NCBI GenBank assembly: GCA_003990705.1
Contig: AP018318.1
Location: forward strand, 2,483,501-2,547,500
Source of the DNA: Nostoc sp. HK-01
GTDB taxonomy: Bacteria; Cyanobacteriota; Cyanobacteriia; Cyanobacteriales; Nostocaceae
DNA: 64,000 nucleotides
Direction of reading: 5' to 3'
The notes beneath the pieces were generated by a model. The model worked only from the letters and a program-made list of their open reading frames with translations, was not told the DNA's origin and made no database searches. The position numbers and the translations under genes are program-made. Below, piece by piece: positions 47,810 to 56,111 of the stretch (its first letter is position 1; the number at the start of each line of letters is the position of its first letter).

Positions 47810-49126
47810 TTAAGAATTATTCGTCGGGAATATAGCTAAATCTGTTTCTGGGTCGAAAAAGTGAATTTTTTCAGGATTTATTGATAACCATAATTGTTCT
47901 CCAACACTTAGCTGTCTATCTGTTGGAACTCTCACTTGCAAGTAAGGTGCATCAGAAGATATTGGCGAGTCTGGTTCAGTTAGTCTGACACTCAAGAAAG
48001 CATCATTACCCAAATTTTCTACCAAATCTACTTTGACTGGTAGATTTTTCGTAGCAGGTAAACTCAGGTTTAAGTGTTCGGGACGAATGCCCAAAATTAA
48101 AGTTTGTTTATCATATTTTTGCAGTGCTTTTCCCCAAGTTTCTGGGAGTGTGAAACGAAATAGGGAATGGCTAATTAACAATGGTGCATGAAACTCTACC
48201 GGAATAAAATTCATCGGTGGTGAGCCAATGAATTCAGCCACAAAGCGGTTAGCAGGACGGTTATAGAGTTCTAATGGAGAAGCAAGCTGTTGAATTTGGC
48301 CTTGATTCATGATGGCGATGCGATCGCCCATTGTCATTGCTTCTGTTTGGTCGTGGGTAACATAAATCGTTGTTGTGCCTAATTGTCGCTGCAATTTGAC
48401 AATTTGAGCGCGAGTTTCTGCCCGCAATTTGGCATCTAAATTAGATAATGGCTCATCCATTAAAAATACTTGGGGATTACGAGCGATCGCTCTTCCTAAT
48501 GCTACCCGTTGTCTTTGTCCCCCAGATAGTTGTTTGGGTAAGCGATTCAGCAGCATTTCAATTTGTAACAACTGCGCCACAGACCGCACCTGCGTCTCAA
48601 TTAATTTTTCTTTTGGCGAAATATAACGCAACCCTTTGGGTAAATTCTTCGTTCCCCCCACCAGAAGATTTTCCGCCCAATTAGGCATTTTATCTCCCCT
48701 GCTCACGCCAGTCGCCTCAACGGGGGGAACCCCCGCACGGCGCTGGCTCCCCTGCTCTCCTGCTCCCTGTCTTCCCCGACGGCGTAACCCAAAAGCAATG
48801 TTGTCATACACCGTCATGTGAGGATAGAGGGCGTAATTTTGAAACACCATTGCAATGTCTCGTTCTTTGGGCGGTAAATCATTGATTAAGCGATCGCCTA
48901 CTAAAATATTGCCACCAGTCAGCGTTTCTAAGCCAGCAATTAACCGCAATAGGGTGCTTTTACCACAGCCAGAAGGCCCCACCAGTACCATAAATTCACC
49001 ATCGGCGATGGTCAGGTTAATGCGGCGCAACACATTAAGATTATCTGCACGCTCTTGTGCTGCATTACTTTCGCCCTTACGGGGGGGGAAACTTTTATAA
49101 ACGTTTTCTAAAATTACTTGTGCCAC
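47810..49126 (-). CDS. MalK/UgpC-type ABC transporter ATPase with a repeat-derived insertion
   Basis: ATP-binding subunit of a carbohydrate-type importer. Walker A GPSGCGKST (50-58), Q-loop MVFQNYALYP, signature LSGGQRQRVALGRAI (about 200), Walker B VFLMDEPLSNLD, H-loop VTHDQTEAM and a C-terminal OB-like regulatory domain (about 300-438). The usual length is 360-370; here it is 438, because about 55 extra residues (roughly 117-170) sit between DNIAFGLR and the helix before the signature. They are encoded by a palindrome and a heptamer-like repeat (48700-48785). Walker motifs and frame stay intact. The gene has no permease neighbour. Whether the product is functional is uncertain. Confidence 0.9.
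   Translation of the reverse strand: MAQVILENVYKSFPPRKGESNAAQERADNLNVLRRINLTIADGEFMVLVGPSGCGKSTLLRLIAGLETLTGGNILVGDRLINDLPPKERDIAMVFQNYALYPHMTVYDNIAFGLRRRGRQGAGEQGSQRRAGVPPVEATGVSRGDKMPNWAENLLVGGTKNLPKGLRYISPKEKLIETQVRSVAQLLQIEMLLNRLPKQLSGGQRQRVALGRAIARNPQVFLMDEPLSNLDAKLRAETRAQIVKLQRQLGTTTIYVTHDQTEAMTMGDRIAIMNQGQIQQLASPLELYNRPANRFVAEFIGSPPMNFIPVEFHAPLLISHSLFRFTLPETWGKALQKYDKQTLILGIRPEHLNLSLPATKNLPVKVDLVENLGNDAFLSVRLTEPDSPISSDAPYLQVRVPTDRQLSVGEQLWLSINPEKIHFFDPETDLAIFPTNNS
48707..48747. repeat. Nested palindrome inserted in the ATPase gene
   Basis: GCCAG-T-CGCC (48707-48716) pairs with GGCG-CTGGC (48739-48747); inside it CGGGGG (48721-48726) pairs with CCCCCG (48730-48735). A CTCCCCTGCTCTCCTGCTCC stretch follows, a heptamer/octamer-like repeat. 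Both element types are typical of Nostoc intergenic DNA but here lie in coding sequence. Confidence 0.8.
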
Positions 49127-49140
49127 AGGTATTAGTTATT

Positions 49141-49175
49141 GTCATAGGTCATTCATCATAAGTCATTGGTCATTA
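49141..49175. repeat. GTCATTG-type heptamer array (STRR)
   Basis: Five heptamers: GTCATAG, GTCATTC, ATCATAA, GTCATTG, GTCATTA. An inverse copy of part of it (CCAATGACAAAGGAC) follows at about 49191. In the divergent spacer of the ATPase and monooxygenase genes. Confidence 0.75.
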
Positions 49176-49311
49176 ACTAAAAACAAACGACCAATGACAA
49201 AGGACATTTTAGCGATAATACATCTTCCCTATGACTACAAAAAGTTAAAAAAATCGCTGGCATGATCAAAAGCCAACTACCCTTGATTTAGGGCTACCTA
49301 GAGGTGTTGTG

Positions 49312-50580
49312 ATGACTAACCATCTACCGACAAATCCTATCCCCGACTCAAGTGTTAACCCAGCCCATGAGATTGTAGACTTACAAACCACCGATTGTTG
49401 CATTGTGGGTGGTGGCCCAGCCGGGGCTATTTTAGCGTTGTTATTGGCGCGTCAAGGCATATCTGTGATGTTGCTAGAGGCGCATAAAGATTTTGACCGC
49501 GACTTTCGGGGAGACACAATTCATCCATCAGTCATGCAAATTATGGATGAATTGGGTTTAAGCGATCGCTTATTACAATTACCCCATACCAAAATGCGCC
49601 AAATTAATGTCAAAACCCCAGAAGGTAGTTTTACTTTGGCAGATTTTAGCCACCTCAAAACACCTTATCCTTACATCACAATGTTGCCACAAGTGAAATT
49701 TCTGGAGTTTATCACCCAAGAAGCGCAAAAATATCCTCATTTTCAATTAGTTATGGGTGCGAATGTTCAAGAATTAATTGAGGAAAATGGCACAGTTAAA
49801 GGAGTGCGTTATCGCGGTGGTGGTGGTTGGCACGAAGTCCGCGCTATGCTCACAGTTGGTGCAGATGGTCGCCACTCACGGCTAAGACAAATAGGCGGAT
49901 TTGAATCCATTGAAACTTCCCCACCGATGGATATTCTTTGGTTTCGCTTACCCCGCCATCCCGAAGATTTTGAGGGCGGAATGGGGCGTTTTGCGCCTGG
50001 TCATATCGTGGCGATGCTTGACCGTGGTGATGAGTGGCAAATTGCTTATGTGATTCCCAAAGGAGGATATCACAAATTGCGGGCGGCGGGTTTGGACGAG
50101 TTAAAAACATCTGTTGTTGAAGTTGTGCCAGAATTAAGCGATCGCCTATCTAGCCTTCAAGATTGGTCACAAGTCGCCTTTTTGTCTGTAGAATCGAGCC
50201 GCGTTAAACGCTGGTATCGTTCGGGACTATTACTCATTGGTGATGCGGCTCATATTATGTCTCCAGTTGGGGGAGTGGGGATTAATTACGCCATTCAAGA
50301 TGCAGTTGTATCCGCCAATGTTCTTAGCAAACCTCTGCATAATAAATACTTAGAACTCCGAGACTTGGCAAAAGTACAGCGTCAACGAGAGTTACCTACA
50401 CGCATTATCCAAGCATTTCAGACATTTATTCAAAAGCGAGTATTTGCTCCAGTACTCTCTGCTAATCGTACTTTTCAACCTCCATCATTTTTACGCTTGC
50501 CATTTTTGCGCGACTTCCCCGCCAGATTGATTGCTTTGGGGGTGTTTCCAGTTCATGTGAAATATTCAATCAACTCCTAA
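49312..50580 (+). CDS. FAD-dependent monooxygenase (PHBH/UbiH-like)
   Basis: Flavoprotein hydroxylase of 422 residues. The Rossmann motif is CCIVGGGPAGAILALLLARQ near residue 28, the DG motif VGADGRHSRLRQ, and the second FAD motif GDAAHIMSPVGGVGINYAIQ. The fold places it in the class A aromatic hydroxylase group together with UbiH and PHBH; the substrate is unknown. Start GTG 49309 or ATG 49312; the ATG is preferred. It is followed by the repeat region and the CRISPR array. No cofactor partner gene adjoins it. Confidence 0.88.
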   Translation: MTNHLPTNPIPDSSVNPAHEIVDLQTTDCCIVGGGPAGAILALLLARQGISVMLLEAHKDFDRDFRGDTIHPSVMQIMDELGLSDRLLQLPHTKMRQINVKTPEGSFTLADFSHLKTPYPYITMLPQVKFLEFITQEAQKYPHFQLVMGANVQELIEENGTVKGVRYRGGGGWHEVRAMLTVGADGRHSRLRQIGGFESIETSPPMDILWFRLPRHPEDFEGGMGRFAPGHIVAMLDRGDEWQIAYVIPKGGYHKLRAAGLDELKTSVVEVVPELSDRLSSLQDWSQVAFLSVESSRVKRWYRSGLLLIGDAAHIMSPVGGVGINYAIQDAVVSANVLSKPLHNKYLELRDLAKVQRQRELPTRIIQAFQTFIQKRVFAPVLSANRTFQPPSFLRLPFLRDFPARLIALGVFPVHVKYSINS

Positions 50581-50581
50581 T

Positions 50582-50716
50582 CCTCTCTGCGCCTCTGCGT
50601 GAGATATATCATCCCGCAATATACAAGGTTGGGTGGAACGAAGTGCAACCCAACAATATCAAAATATTTGAATTTTGGAAAAGAAGAATTTTAAGTCTCA
50701 CGCAAAGGCGCAAAGA
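50582..50716. repeat. Dispersed repeats between the monooxygenase gene and the CRISPR array
   Basis: CTCTGCGCCTCTGCGTGAGA-like (50584-50603) and TCTCACGCAAAGGCGCAAAG (from about 50697) are inverted relatives. Between them GTTGGGT (50628-50634) and ACCCAAC (50648-50654) form a hairpin, a common Nostoc dispersed motif. I see no gene in 50581-50811. Confidence 0.55.
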
Positions 50717-50811
50717 ATTAAATCATAATAGAGTTTAGTGCAAGCTAAAACTCTTTTTTTAAAACGAACCACAAAGGACACAAAGAGAATAACCAATGCT
50801 TCACTGAATTG

Positions 50812-51733
50812 TATTGAATCCCTAATAGGGATTAGTTGAAATTGCAATACTTCTTTATTAACTTAGTTCCACCCCAAGCGCAGGTTTCAATCCCTAATAG
50901 GGATTAGTTGAAATTGCAATTTCATACCTGATGCCTTTCCGTTAGGCTATCCGGGCAGTTTCAATCCCTAATAGGGATTAGTTGAAATTGCAATTTTTGT
51001 ATAAAATGTTATAATGCTTAAATATCGAGATTATTGTTTCAATCCCTAATAGGGATTAGTTGAAATTGCAATTGGCGATCGCGTCTATCGAGCAAGATGA
51101 AAATTTAACCCGTTTCAATCCCTAATAGGGATTAGTTGAAATTGCAATTCTCCAAGGAGTAATTAGGGGATTATCTTTATGTTTCAATCCCTAATAGGGA
51201 TTAGTTGAAATTGCAATCCCTCGCGCATTCTGTCTGCCACTTCACCAATAAAATCTTGTTTCAATCCCTAATAGGGATTAGTTGAAATTGCAATACTTCT
51301 CCAACTGATGTTAGTGTGTTATCCACTCCTGCTGGTTTCAATCCCTAATAGGGATTAGTTGAAATTGCAATGCAATGGTGGACAGCTAGTGATCAACTAG
51401 AAGAGGTTTCAATCCCTAATAGGGATTAGTTGAAATTGCAATAGTCCAAACATCCGTTCAAGCAGCACTCAACGCCGGGTTTCAATCCCTAATAGGGATT
51501 AGTTGAAATTGCAATCCTGTACCCAGTCAGTAGACTCATCCTCACTTAAACGTTTCAATCCCTAATAGGGATTAGTTGAAATTGCAATCCATACACTGTC
51601 TATCTTGTAGGTTGGGACATGAGTTTGTTTCAATCCCTAATAGGGATTAGTTGAAATTGCAATTATCTCAGCTACTTAAAGAATCATTTGATTGAGGTTT
51701 CAATCCCTAATAGGGATTAGTTGAAATTGCAAT
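50812..51733 (-). CRISPR. CRISPR array, 13 repeats and 12 spacers, no cas genes in window
   Basis: Thirteen 37-bp repeats at 50812, 50884, 50958, 51036, 51112, 51181, 51258, 51335, 51406, 51479, 51552, 51627 and 51697. On the plus strand they begin GTTTCAATCCC and end TTGAAATTGCAAT, with an AATCCC/GGGATT stem. Spacers are 32-41 bp. Only the first (50812-50848) differs at its left end (three mismatches, TATTG for GTTTC), marking the trailer. On the minus strand repeats end in ATTGAAAC, the usual 5' handle of type I-D or III crRNAs. So transcription should run right to left with the leader at 51734-51981. No cas gene lies within the 12 kb to the right or 50 kb to the left in view. Confidence 0.97.
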
Positions 51734-51981
51734 AGCGGGAGCCGGAAAAGCGCTCTGTATTTGGTTTTCAAGGTTCGATTTCGCGGATGGGCTAATTATA
51801 ACACTAGATAATGTCAATTGATTTATATGAAATCTCTGAAACCCAGGCAGAATAATGTGCGCGGACGATTTTAATTTATTTTTTCTGCAAAACCCTGCAC
51901 TGAGAGGAATACAGCCGTTTTTGCGGAATGCTAATTTTCTACACCTACCCATCCGCGCTTGTGGTCAAAATAAACAACAAA
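51734..51981 (-). promoter_or_regulatory. Probable CRISPR leader
   Basis: The 248 nt after the last perfect repeat carry no gene and are AT-rich in the middle. CGCGGATGGG (51782-51791) and CCCATCCGCG (51948-51957) form a perfect 10-bp inverted repeat around about 156 nt. Placement beside perfect repeats and opposite the degenerate one supports leader identity. Promoter boxes are not assigned. Confidence 0.6.
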
Positions 51982-53373
51982 TTAACTAATCAAATTCTCC
52001 AAAGCTGTCTGCAAATCTTGTGTCAAGGTACTTGCTGCTTGTCTGGCTGCGTGACGGTTATTTTGCGCTTTTTCCCAGCGTTCGGTGACAGAAATTGGTT
52101 CACCTACAGTAATTTGCACTTGTCGCAAACCTAAGCTTGGTCTTCCTGGTAATGTTGAGTCTTGAATTCGAATTAGCATATCATACATAAGTAAGGCTGT
52201 CTCGGCAAACCGTTCGGATGTAGGTTGTTCTTGGAGATATGTTTCGGTGATGGCGACAAAACTTTCTACTATTCTCATGTGCTGCATTCGCAAATCTGCT
52301 TCTTCGGCAATCCAATCTGCCAATCCGCGTTTCAAGGGTGGTAATTTATGAATATCGGCAATGTCTTCTCGGTAAATATAATTCCAACCAGCATCTTCTA
52401 AACGCCGACAGCGGTCAATAAAGTTTCCCTGTGCTTGGATATTAAAATATTGTTCAGTAACTTTTAAGCTTGTATCTAATAAACGATGCAGTCGGGGAAT
52501 TAATGTTTGATTAGGTATTTGTGGTAAGTCTTGATGATAAAAGCGGCGATAAAATTCTTCCATCTCAGTAATGAGATGTTCACCCAGCAGACAAATGCGT
52601 TGATGATAAATTTCTGTTGAGTTGTTAATTGCAGACTGAGAAATAGACTGTATTGCTAAACCGCTATCTGCTTCTAATTTACTTAACAACCAATTTAGTT
52701 TTGTCCAAGGTGGCTGAACATAACGATACTGAATAGCGACTGGTACTATAAATACTGTTTCAGTGCGATCGCTTTTTTGCAAGTCTTCTACACACCAAAA
52801 ACCTAATTGCGCTACACCTGGTTCTAAGGGGCTAACTATGCCACTATGACCATTAGTACCACCTTCTGGAGCAACGGCGATCGGCATTTTCCCATTAGCA
52901 AATAAATCTCGTGCTGTTTGAATAGCCAACCTGTCAACTCGTCTCCCCCGCCGTACAGGAACACCGCCAACACGGGAAAATAACCAACCCAGCCAGTTTC
53001 CCGCCCATATTGTCATCCCTCGTTCATAAATAAAGTGACTATGAATTGGTTCTTGTAACTTGATACCATGCTGACGCGCGGCTTTGGGAACAAGGCGCGA
53101 TAGCAGATACAGCATACACAGGGGGTCTTCTACTTCTGGGTGGCGAAATGCTATCAAAAAGCGGATTTTGCCTGCTTGGAATTTTTGATATAGTTCGGCT
53201 AATATCTCTGCGTTCTCGGCTTCTATTTTGACCACACCAGCCGTTAACCAAGGTCGTGTGCGAAACCGGAGGATAAATGGCAAGAACCACCGCATCATCT
53301 GGAGCGCCAGAGGGTTAAAATTTTGGGGAATAAATTTTAATGGTGGTTGAGTGGAGTGTATCGTTTTAGGCAA
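51982..53373 (-). CDS. 1-acyl-glycerol-3-phosphate acyltransferase-like (PlsC family) protein
   Basis: A glycerolipid acyltransferase-like protein of about 463 residues. The catalytic motif is AFRHPEVEDPL (a HxxxxD-type site; reads HPEVED) and the later block VAPEGGTNGHSG matches the PlsC phosphate-binding motif. No strong membrane segment except a hydrophobic part near the start (MMRWFLPFILRF). The frame is open to 53508, but the first 45 codons are made of dispersed repeat, so TTG 53373 (LPKTIHSTQPP) or ATG 53298 is more likely. Cyanobacterial relatives are of similar length. Substrate not determined. Confidence 0.8.
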   Translation of the reverse strand: MPKTIHSTQPPLKFIPQNFNPLALQMMRWFLPFILRFRTRPWLTAGVVKIEAENAEILAELYQKFQAGKIRFLIAFRHPEVEDPLCMLYLLSRLVPKAARQHGIKLQEPIHSHFIYERGMTIWAGNWLGWLFSRVGGVPVRRGRRVDRLAIQTARDLFANGKMPIAVAPEGGTNGHSGIVSPLEPGVAQLGFWCVEDLQKSDRTETVFIVPVAIQYRYVQPPWTKLNWLLSKLEADSGLAIQSISQSAINNSTEIYHQRICLLGEHLITEMEEFYRRFYHQDLPQIPNQTLIPRLHRLLDTSLKVTEQYFNIQAQGNFIDRCRRLEDAGWNYIYREDIADIHKLPPLKRGLADWIAEEADLRMQHMRIVESFVAITETYLQEQPTSERFAETALLMYDMLIRIQDSTLPGRPSLGLRQVQITVGEPISVTERWEKAQNNRHAARQAASTLTQDLQTALENLIS

Positions 53374-53436
53374 GCGTCTCTCCAGATGATGTTTCTTGCG
53401 ATTGTACAATATGAGCTTTAGGTTGTAGCGTGGGCG

Positions 53437-53470
53437 TTGACGCGTTCGCGCACCATCTCGAAGAGAAACG
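53437..53470. repeat. Small dispersed repeat between divergent genes
   Basis: GACGCGTTCGCGCACCATCT followed by CGAAGAGAAACG is a diverged copy of the element at about 7145-7180. It lies in the spacer of the acyltransferase and methyltransferase genes and keeps both frames artificially open. Confidence 0.6.
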
Positions 53471-53549
53471 TCTTGTCGTGAGACATCGCACAAATCTTTT
53501 CTCGCCAACTACAGTTTATAATCAACCATCAACAGCAGAAAATCAGCTT

Positions 53550-54269
53550 ATGTCTAAGCAGTCTCCTAGTTTTCCGTTTAACTCTAATAATCCTCACTCC
53601 GATAAATGGCAGGAAAGAACATCACAAGTAGCTTATCGCTTCAACCGTCAATATCAAAACCAAACTTTTGAACTGCCGCCAGAAGTTCAATCCATGCCAA
53701 TATATCAAGAATGGAAAGCGGGTATATTGGCTGGGAGGGCTGTTTCTCCGTTCTGGGAAATTGCTCAACCGCAGAAAAATCAACATTGTTTAGATATTGG
53801 TTGCGGTGTCAGCTTTTTGATTTATCCTTGGCGTGATTGGCAAGCATTTTTCTATGGACAAGAAATTAGTAATATAGCGCGAGACACCCTTAATTCCCGT
53901 GGTTCTCAGTTAAACTCCAAGCTATTCAAAGGTGTAGAGTTAGGCGGGGCGCATCATTTAAATTATGGTTTAGATCAGTTTGATTTGGCGATCGCTACCG
54001 GATTTAGTTGCTATTTTCCCTTGGAATACTGGAACACTGTTTTGGGAGAAGTCCAACGAGTCCTCAAATCTGGGGGACATTTCGTCTTTGATATCCTCAA
54101 CCCAGAACAACCTCTATCAGAAGATTGGGCGGTGTTAGAAACTTATTTAGGTGCAGAAGTTTTTTTAGAACCTCTAGCTGAGTGGGAAAAAATGATTAAA
54201 GCTGCTGGTGCTAAAGTCATTACACAGCAATCAGGCGAATTATTTGAATTGTATAAAGTACGGTTTTAG
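53550..54269 (+). CDS. Class I SAM-dependent methyltransferase
   Basis: A 239-residue methyltransferase. Motif I is HCLDIGCGVSFLIY (about residue 74-87), followed by an acidic motif near GQEISN, and LDQFDLAIATGFSCYFPLEY and EVQRVLKSGGHFVFDIL as motifs IV-V. The frame opens at 53430, but upstream codons are repeat-derived; ATG 53550 (MSKQSPSFPFNSNNP) is chosen. Substrate unknown; no operon partner. Divergent from the acyltransferase gene. Confidence 0.85.
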   Translation: MSKQSPSFPFNSNNPHSDKWQERTSQVAYRFNRQYQNQTFELPPEVQSMPIYQEWKAGILAGRAVSPFWEIAQPQKNQHCLDIGCGVSFLIYPWRDWQAFFYGQEISNIARDTLNSRGSQLNSKLFKGVELGGAHHLNYGLDQFDLAIATGFSCYFPLEYWNTVLGEVQRVLKSGGHFVFDILNPEQPLSEDWAVLETYLGAEVFLEPLAEWEKMIKAAGAKVITQQSGELFELYKVRF

Positions 54270-54436
54270 TTCAGAACATTTCCATCTCAATTATCATTTC
54301 TGATTCGATAATCATCTTCTCTCAAGCCAATATTTAATATCCAATACAATGAATTATTTATCCCCCAATGACTGCGAACAGAATTGGCAAATTTTTGAGC
54401 ATTCTTCTGAATATTGATGTATTAATTGTTTATTAC

Positions 54437-55804
54437 TTAGTCTTTGTTATCTTCATTGCCTAACATTTTTAATAATTTCCTCCCAACTAAAACACCAATA
54501 ACACTTGCACCAACTAACTCCACTGCCTGGACAACTTTTTTACCTACATCACGAGGATCGAGATGGTGATGAAATACCTCTTCATCTAGCCATTCTGTAG
54601 TGGCTTTAAAGTCATGAATTGGGGTTGGCAATAGTGTTAAATAAGTCCCTTGACGGATTAAATGCGCGGGTTCGCCTGTAACTTCAAAAATATTGAATAA
54701 GTTAGCAGCAGCATCATTTAATCCCAACTTCAATAGAGTTCCCCGAATATTAACCTTAAATGGTTTGAGGTCTTCTCCGAGAGCAAGTGCTTTTAAATTC
54801 CCAGCAATATTAGCTCCTTGTTGATAGGCGACTTGCGCTGTAGGGGGTAATGAATTATCTTGAACTGCTGCACAATCACCACCAGCAAACACTTCTGGAA
54901 AATCAAGCAATTGCATCGTGGAAGTAACTAGGGGACGGTGATGATGATCCCGATGTTCTTGAGGAATTGCTAACTCTTGAATCAGGGGATTAAGAGAAGT
55001 GCCAGCAGTCCAGATTGTGGTATGTGTTGGCAGTGTCTTAATTTCATCATTGCTTTTATATTCAATAGCATTGGGATAAACAGCAGTGGCTTCTGCCTCT
55101 TTAAAAATTTCTATTGCTACACTACGTTTTTGTAATTCTTTCTCAGCAATTGGACGCAACGGATCATTAATATCGCCATCAAGAATTTTTTCACCATGAT
55201 TTAGGAGAATCACTCTGATTTCAGTAGAATTTCCGCCTAAAGCTCTATACCAATGTGGCAGAAAATCAGCTAAAGTTGCTGCCATTTCCACACCTGAAGC
55301 ACCACCACCAACTACAACTACTGTTAATAGTTTGCGGCGTTGTTCTATATTTTCTGTTTGAACGGCTTTTTGTAAACATTCACGTAAATGTTTGTCAAGG
55401 GCGATCGCATCTGCTTGCGTCCAAAAAGGAAAGGCATTAACATTCGCACCCTCAACCTGATGATAACCAGTAACGCTACCTAAAGCTAATACTAAGTTGC
55501 TGTAATTGTAAGAGTTGCCAGAAACTAATTTAACCTCCCGTTGATGCAAGTCTATGGACTGTACAGTATCTTGCACAAAGATGACTCCACTACCTTTAAG
55601 TAATTCCGAAAAACGCGGTACTACTTGAATAGCATCCATCTCGCCATCAAAATATTCATAAAGCAACGGCTTAAAGCAAAAACGCTCATTTTTATCAATC
55701 AAAATCACAGAACGAGGATAATGTTCATGAGCTAGGTGTAAAGCTGTAAATAGTCCGGTAAAACCACCACCAACAATTACAGTTTGATAAACTTGGCTGT
55801 TCAT
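54437..55804 (-). CDS. Type II NAD(P)H dehydrogenase (NDH-2)
   Basis: Single-subunit, non-proton-pumping NAD(P)H:quinone oxidoreductase, 455 residues. The FAD motif is TVIVGGGFTGLFTALHLAHE at the N-terminus, the NAD(P)H motif VVVVGGGASGVEMAATLADF near 165, and the second FAD motif FAGGDCAAV; AQVAYQQGANIA follows. The C-terminus (about 420-455) is amphipathic, ASVIGVLVGRKLLKML, and may attach to the membrane. It sits 20 nt after the stop of a small membrane protein at the end of the oxidase cluster, so it can be co-transcribed and feed quinol to that oxidase. Confidence 0.92.
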   Translation of the reverse strand: MNSQVYQTVIVGGGFTGLFTALHLAHEHYPRSVILIDKNERFCFKPLLYEYFDGEMDAIQVVPRFSELLKGSGVIFVQDTVQSIDLHQREVKLVSGNSYNYSNLVLALGSVTGYHQVEGANVNAFPFWTQADAIALDKHLRECLQKAVQTENIEQRRKLLTVVVVGGGASGVEMAATLADFLPHWYRALGGNSTEIRVILLNHGEKILDGDINDPLRPIAEKELQKRSVAIEIFKEAEATAVYPNAIEYKSNDEIKTLPTHTTIWTAGTSLNPLIQELAIPQEHRDHHHRPLVTSTMQLLDFPEVFAGGDCAAVQDNSLPPTAQVAYQQGANIAGNLKALALGEDLKPFKVNIRGTLLKLGLNDAAANLFNIFEVTGEPAHLIRQGTYLTLLPTPIHDFKATTEWLDEEVFHHHLDPRDVGKKVVQAVELVGASVIGVLVGRKLLKMLGNEDNKD

Positions 55805-55824
55805 AAAAGCTGAGTAATTTCTTG

Positions 55825-56064
55825 CTATATGAATAAAAAGAAAGCAATGAGAATAGCACTAAGAGCAATGGCAAATATGAGAGCGTATTCAAATCTCCGG
55901 CTAAAAAATCCTACAGCAGCAATTAGAGCGATCGCTAGTCCAATGATGCCGACATACTGCTCTTTTTGTAACCCATGTGCAATCAATGGGTCTTGCTTTG
56001 CACCAGGAACTGGAGTTTCTTGAATTGCTCTTGGAGATGGTAATTCTTGTGCTAATAACTTCAT
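55825..56064 (-). CDS. Small membrane protein of the oxidase cluster
   Basis: A 79-residue protein starting at ATG 56064 (MKLLAQELPSPRAIQETPVP). A strong ribosome site, AGGAGG, lies about 8 nt upstream, so the longer frame open from 56148 is not the real gene. Two hydrophobic segments (about 36-53 and 58-79) separated by FFSRRFEY suggest a hairpin membrane protein. Position between ctaE and NDH-2 suggests an accessory role; compare subunit IV-like small proteins. Function unknown. Confidence 0.75.
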   Translation of the reverse strand: MKLLAQELPSPRAIQETPVPGAKQDPLIAHGLQKEQYVGIIGLAIALIAAVGFFSRRFEYALIFAIALSAILIAFFLFI

Positions 56065-56111
56065 GAAATTCCTCCTAAAAATACTACTAATTTTTGAATA
56101 TTTTTTTATGC

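Noticed and set aside
48429-48821. Plus-strand frames opposite the MalK-type ATPase
   Set aside because: Antisense shadows of conserved ATPase motifs and the inserted repeat.
51760-51792. GGTTCGATTT resembling a tRNA T-arm in the leader
   Set aside because: No acceptor or anticodon stem can be built around it.
51707-51952. Minus-strand frame of 81 codons in the CRISPR leader
   Set aside because: Overlaps the last repeat and leader; no protein family; leader interpretation explains the sequence better.
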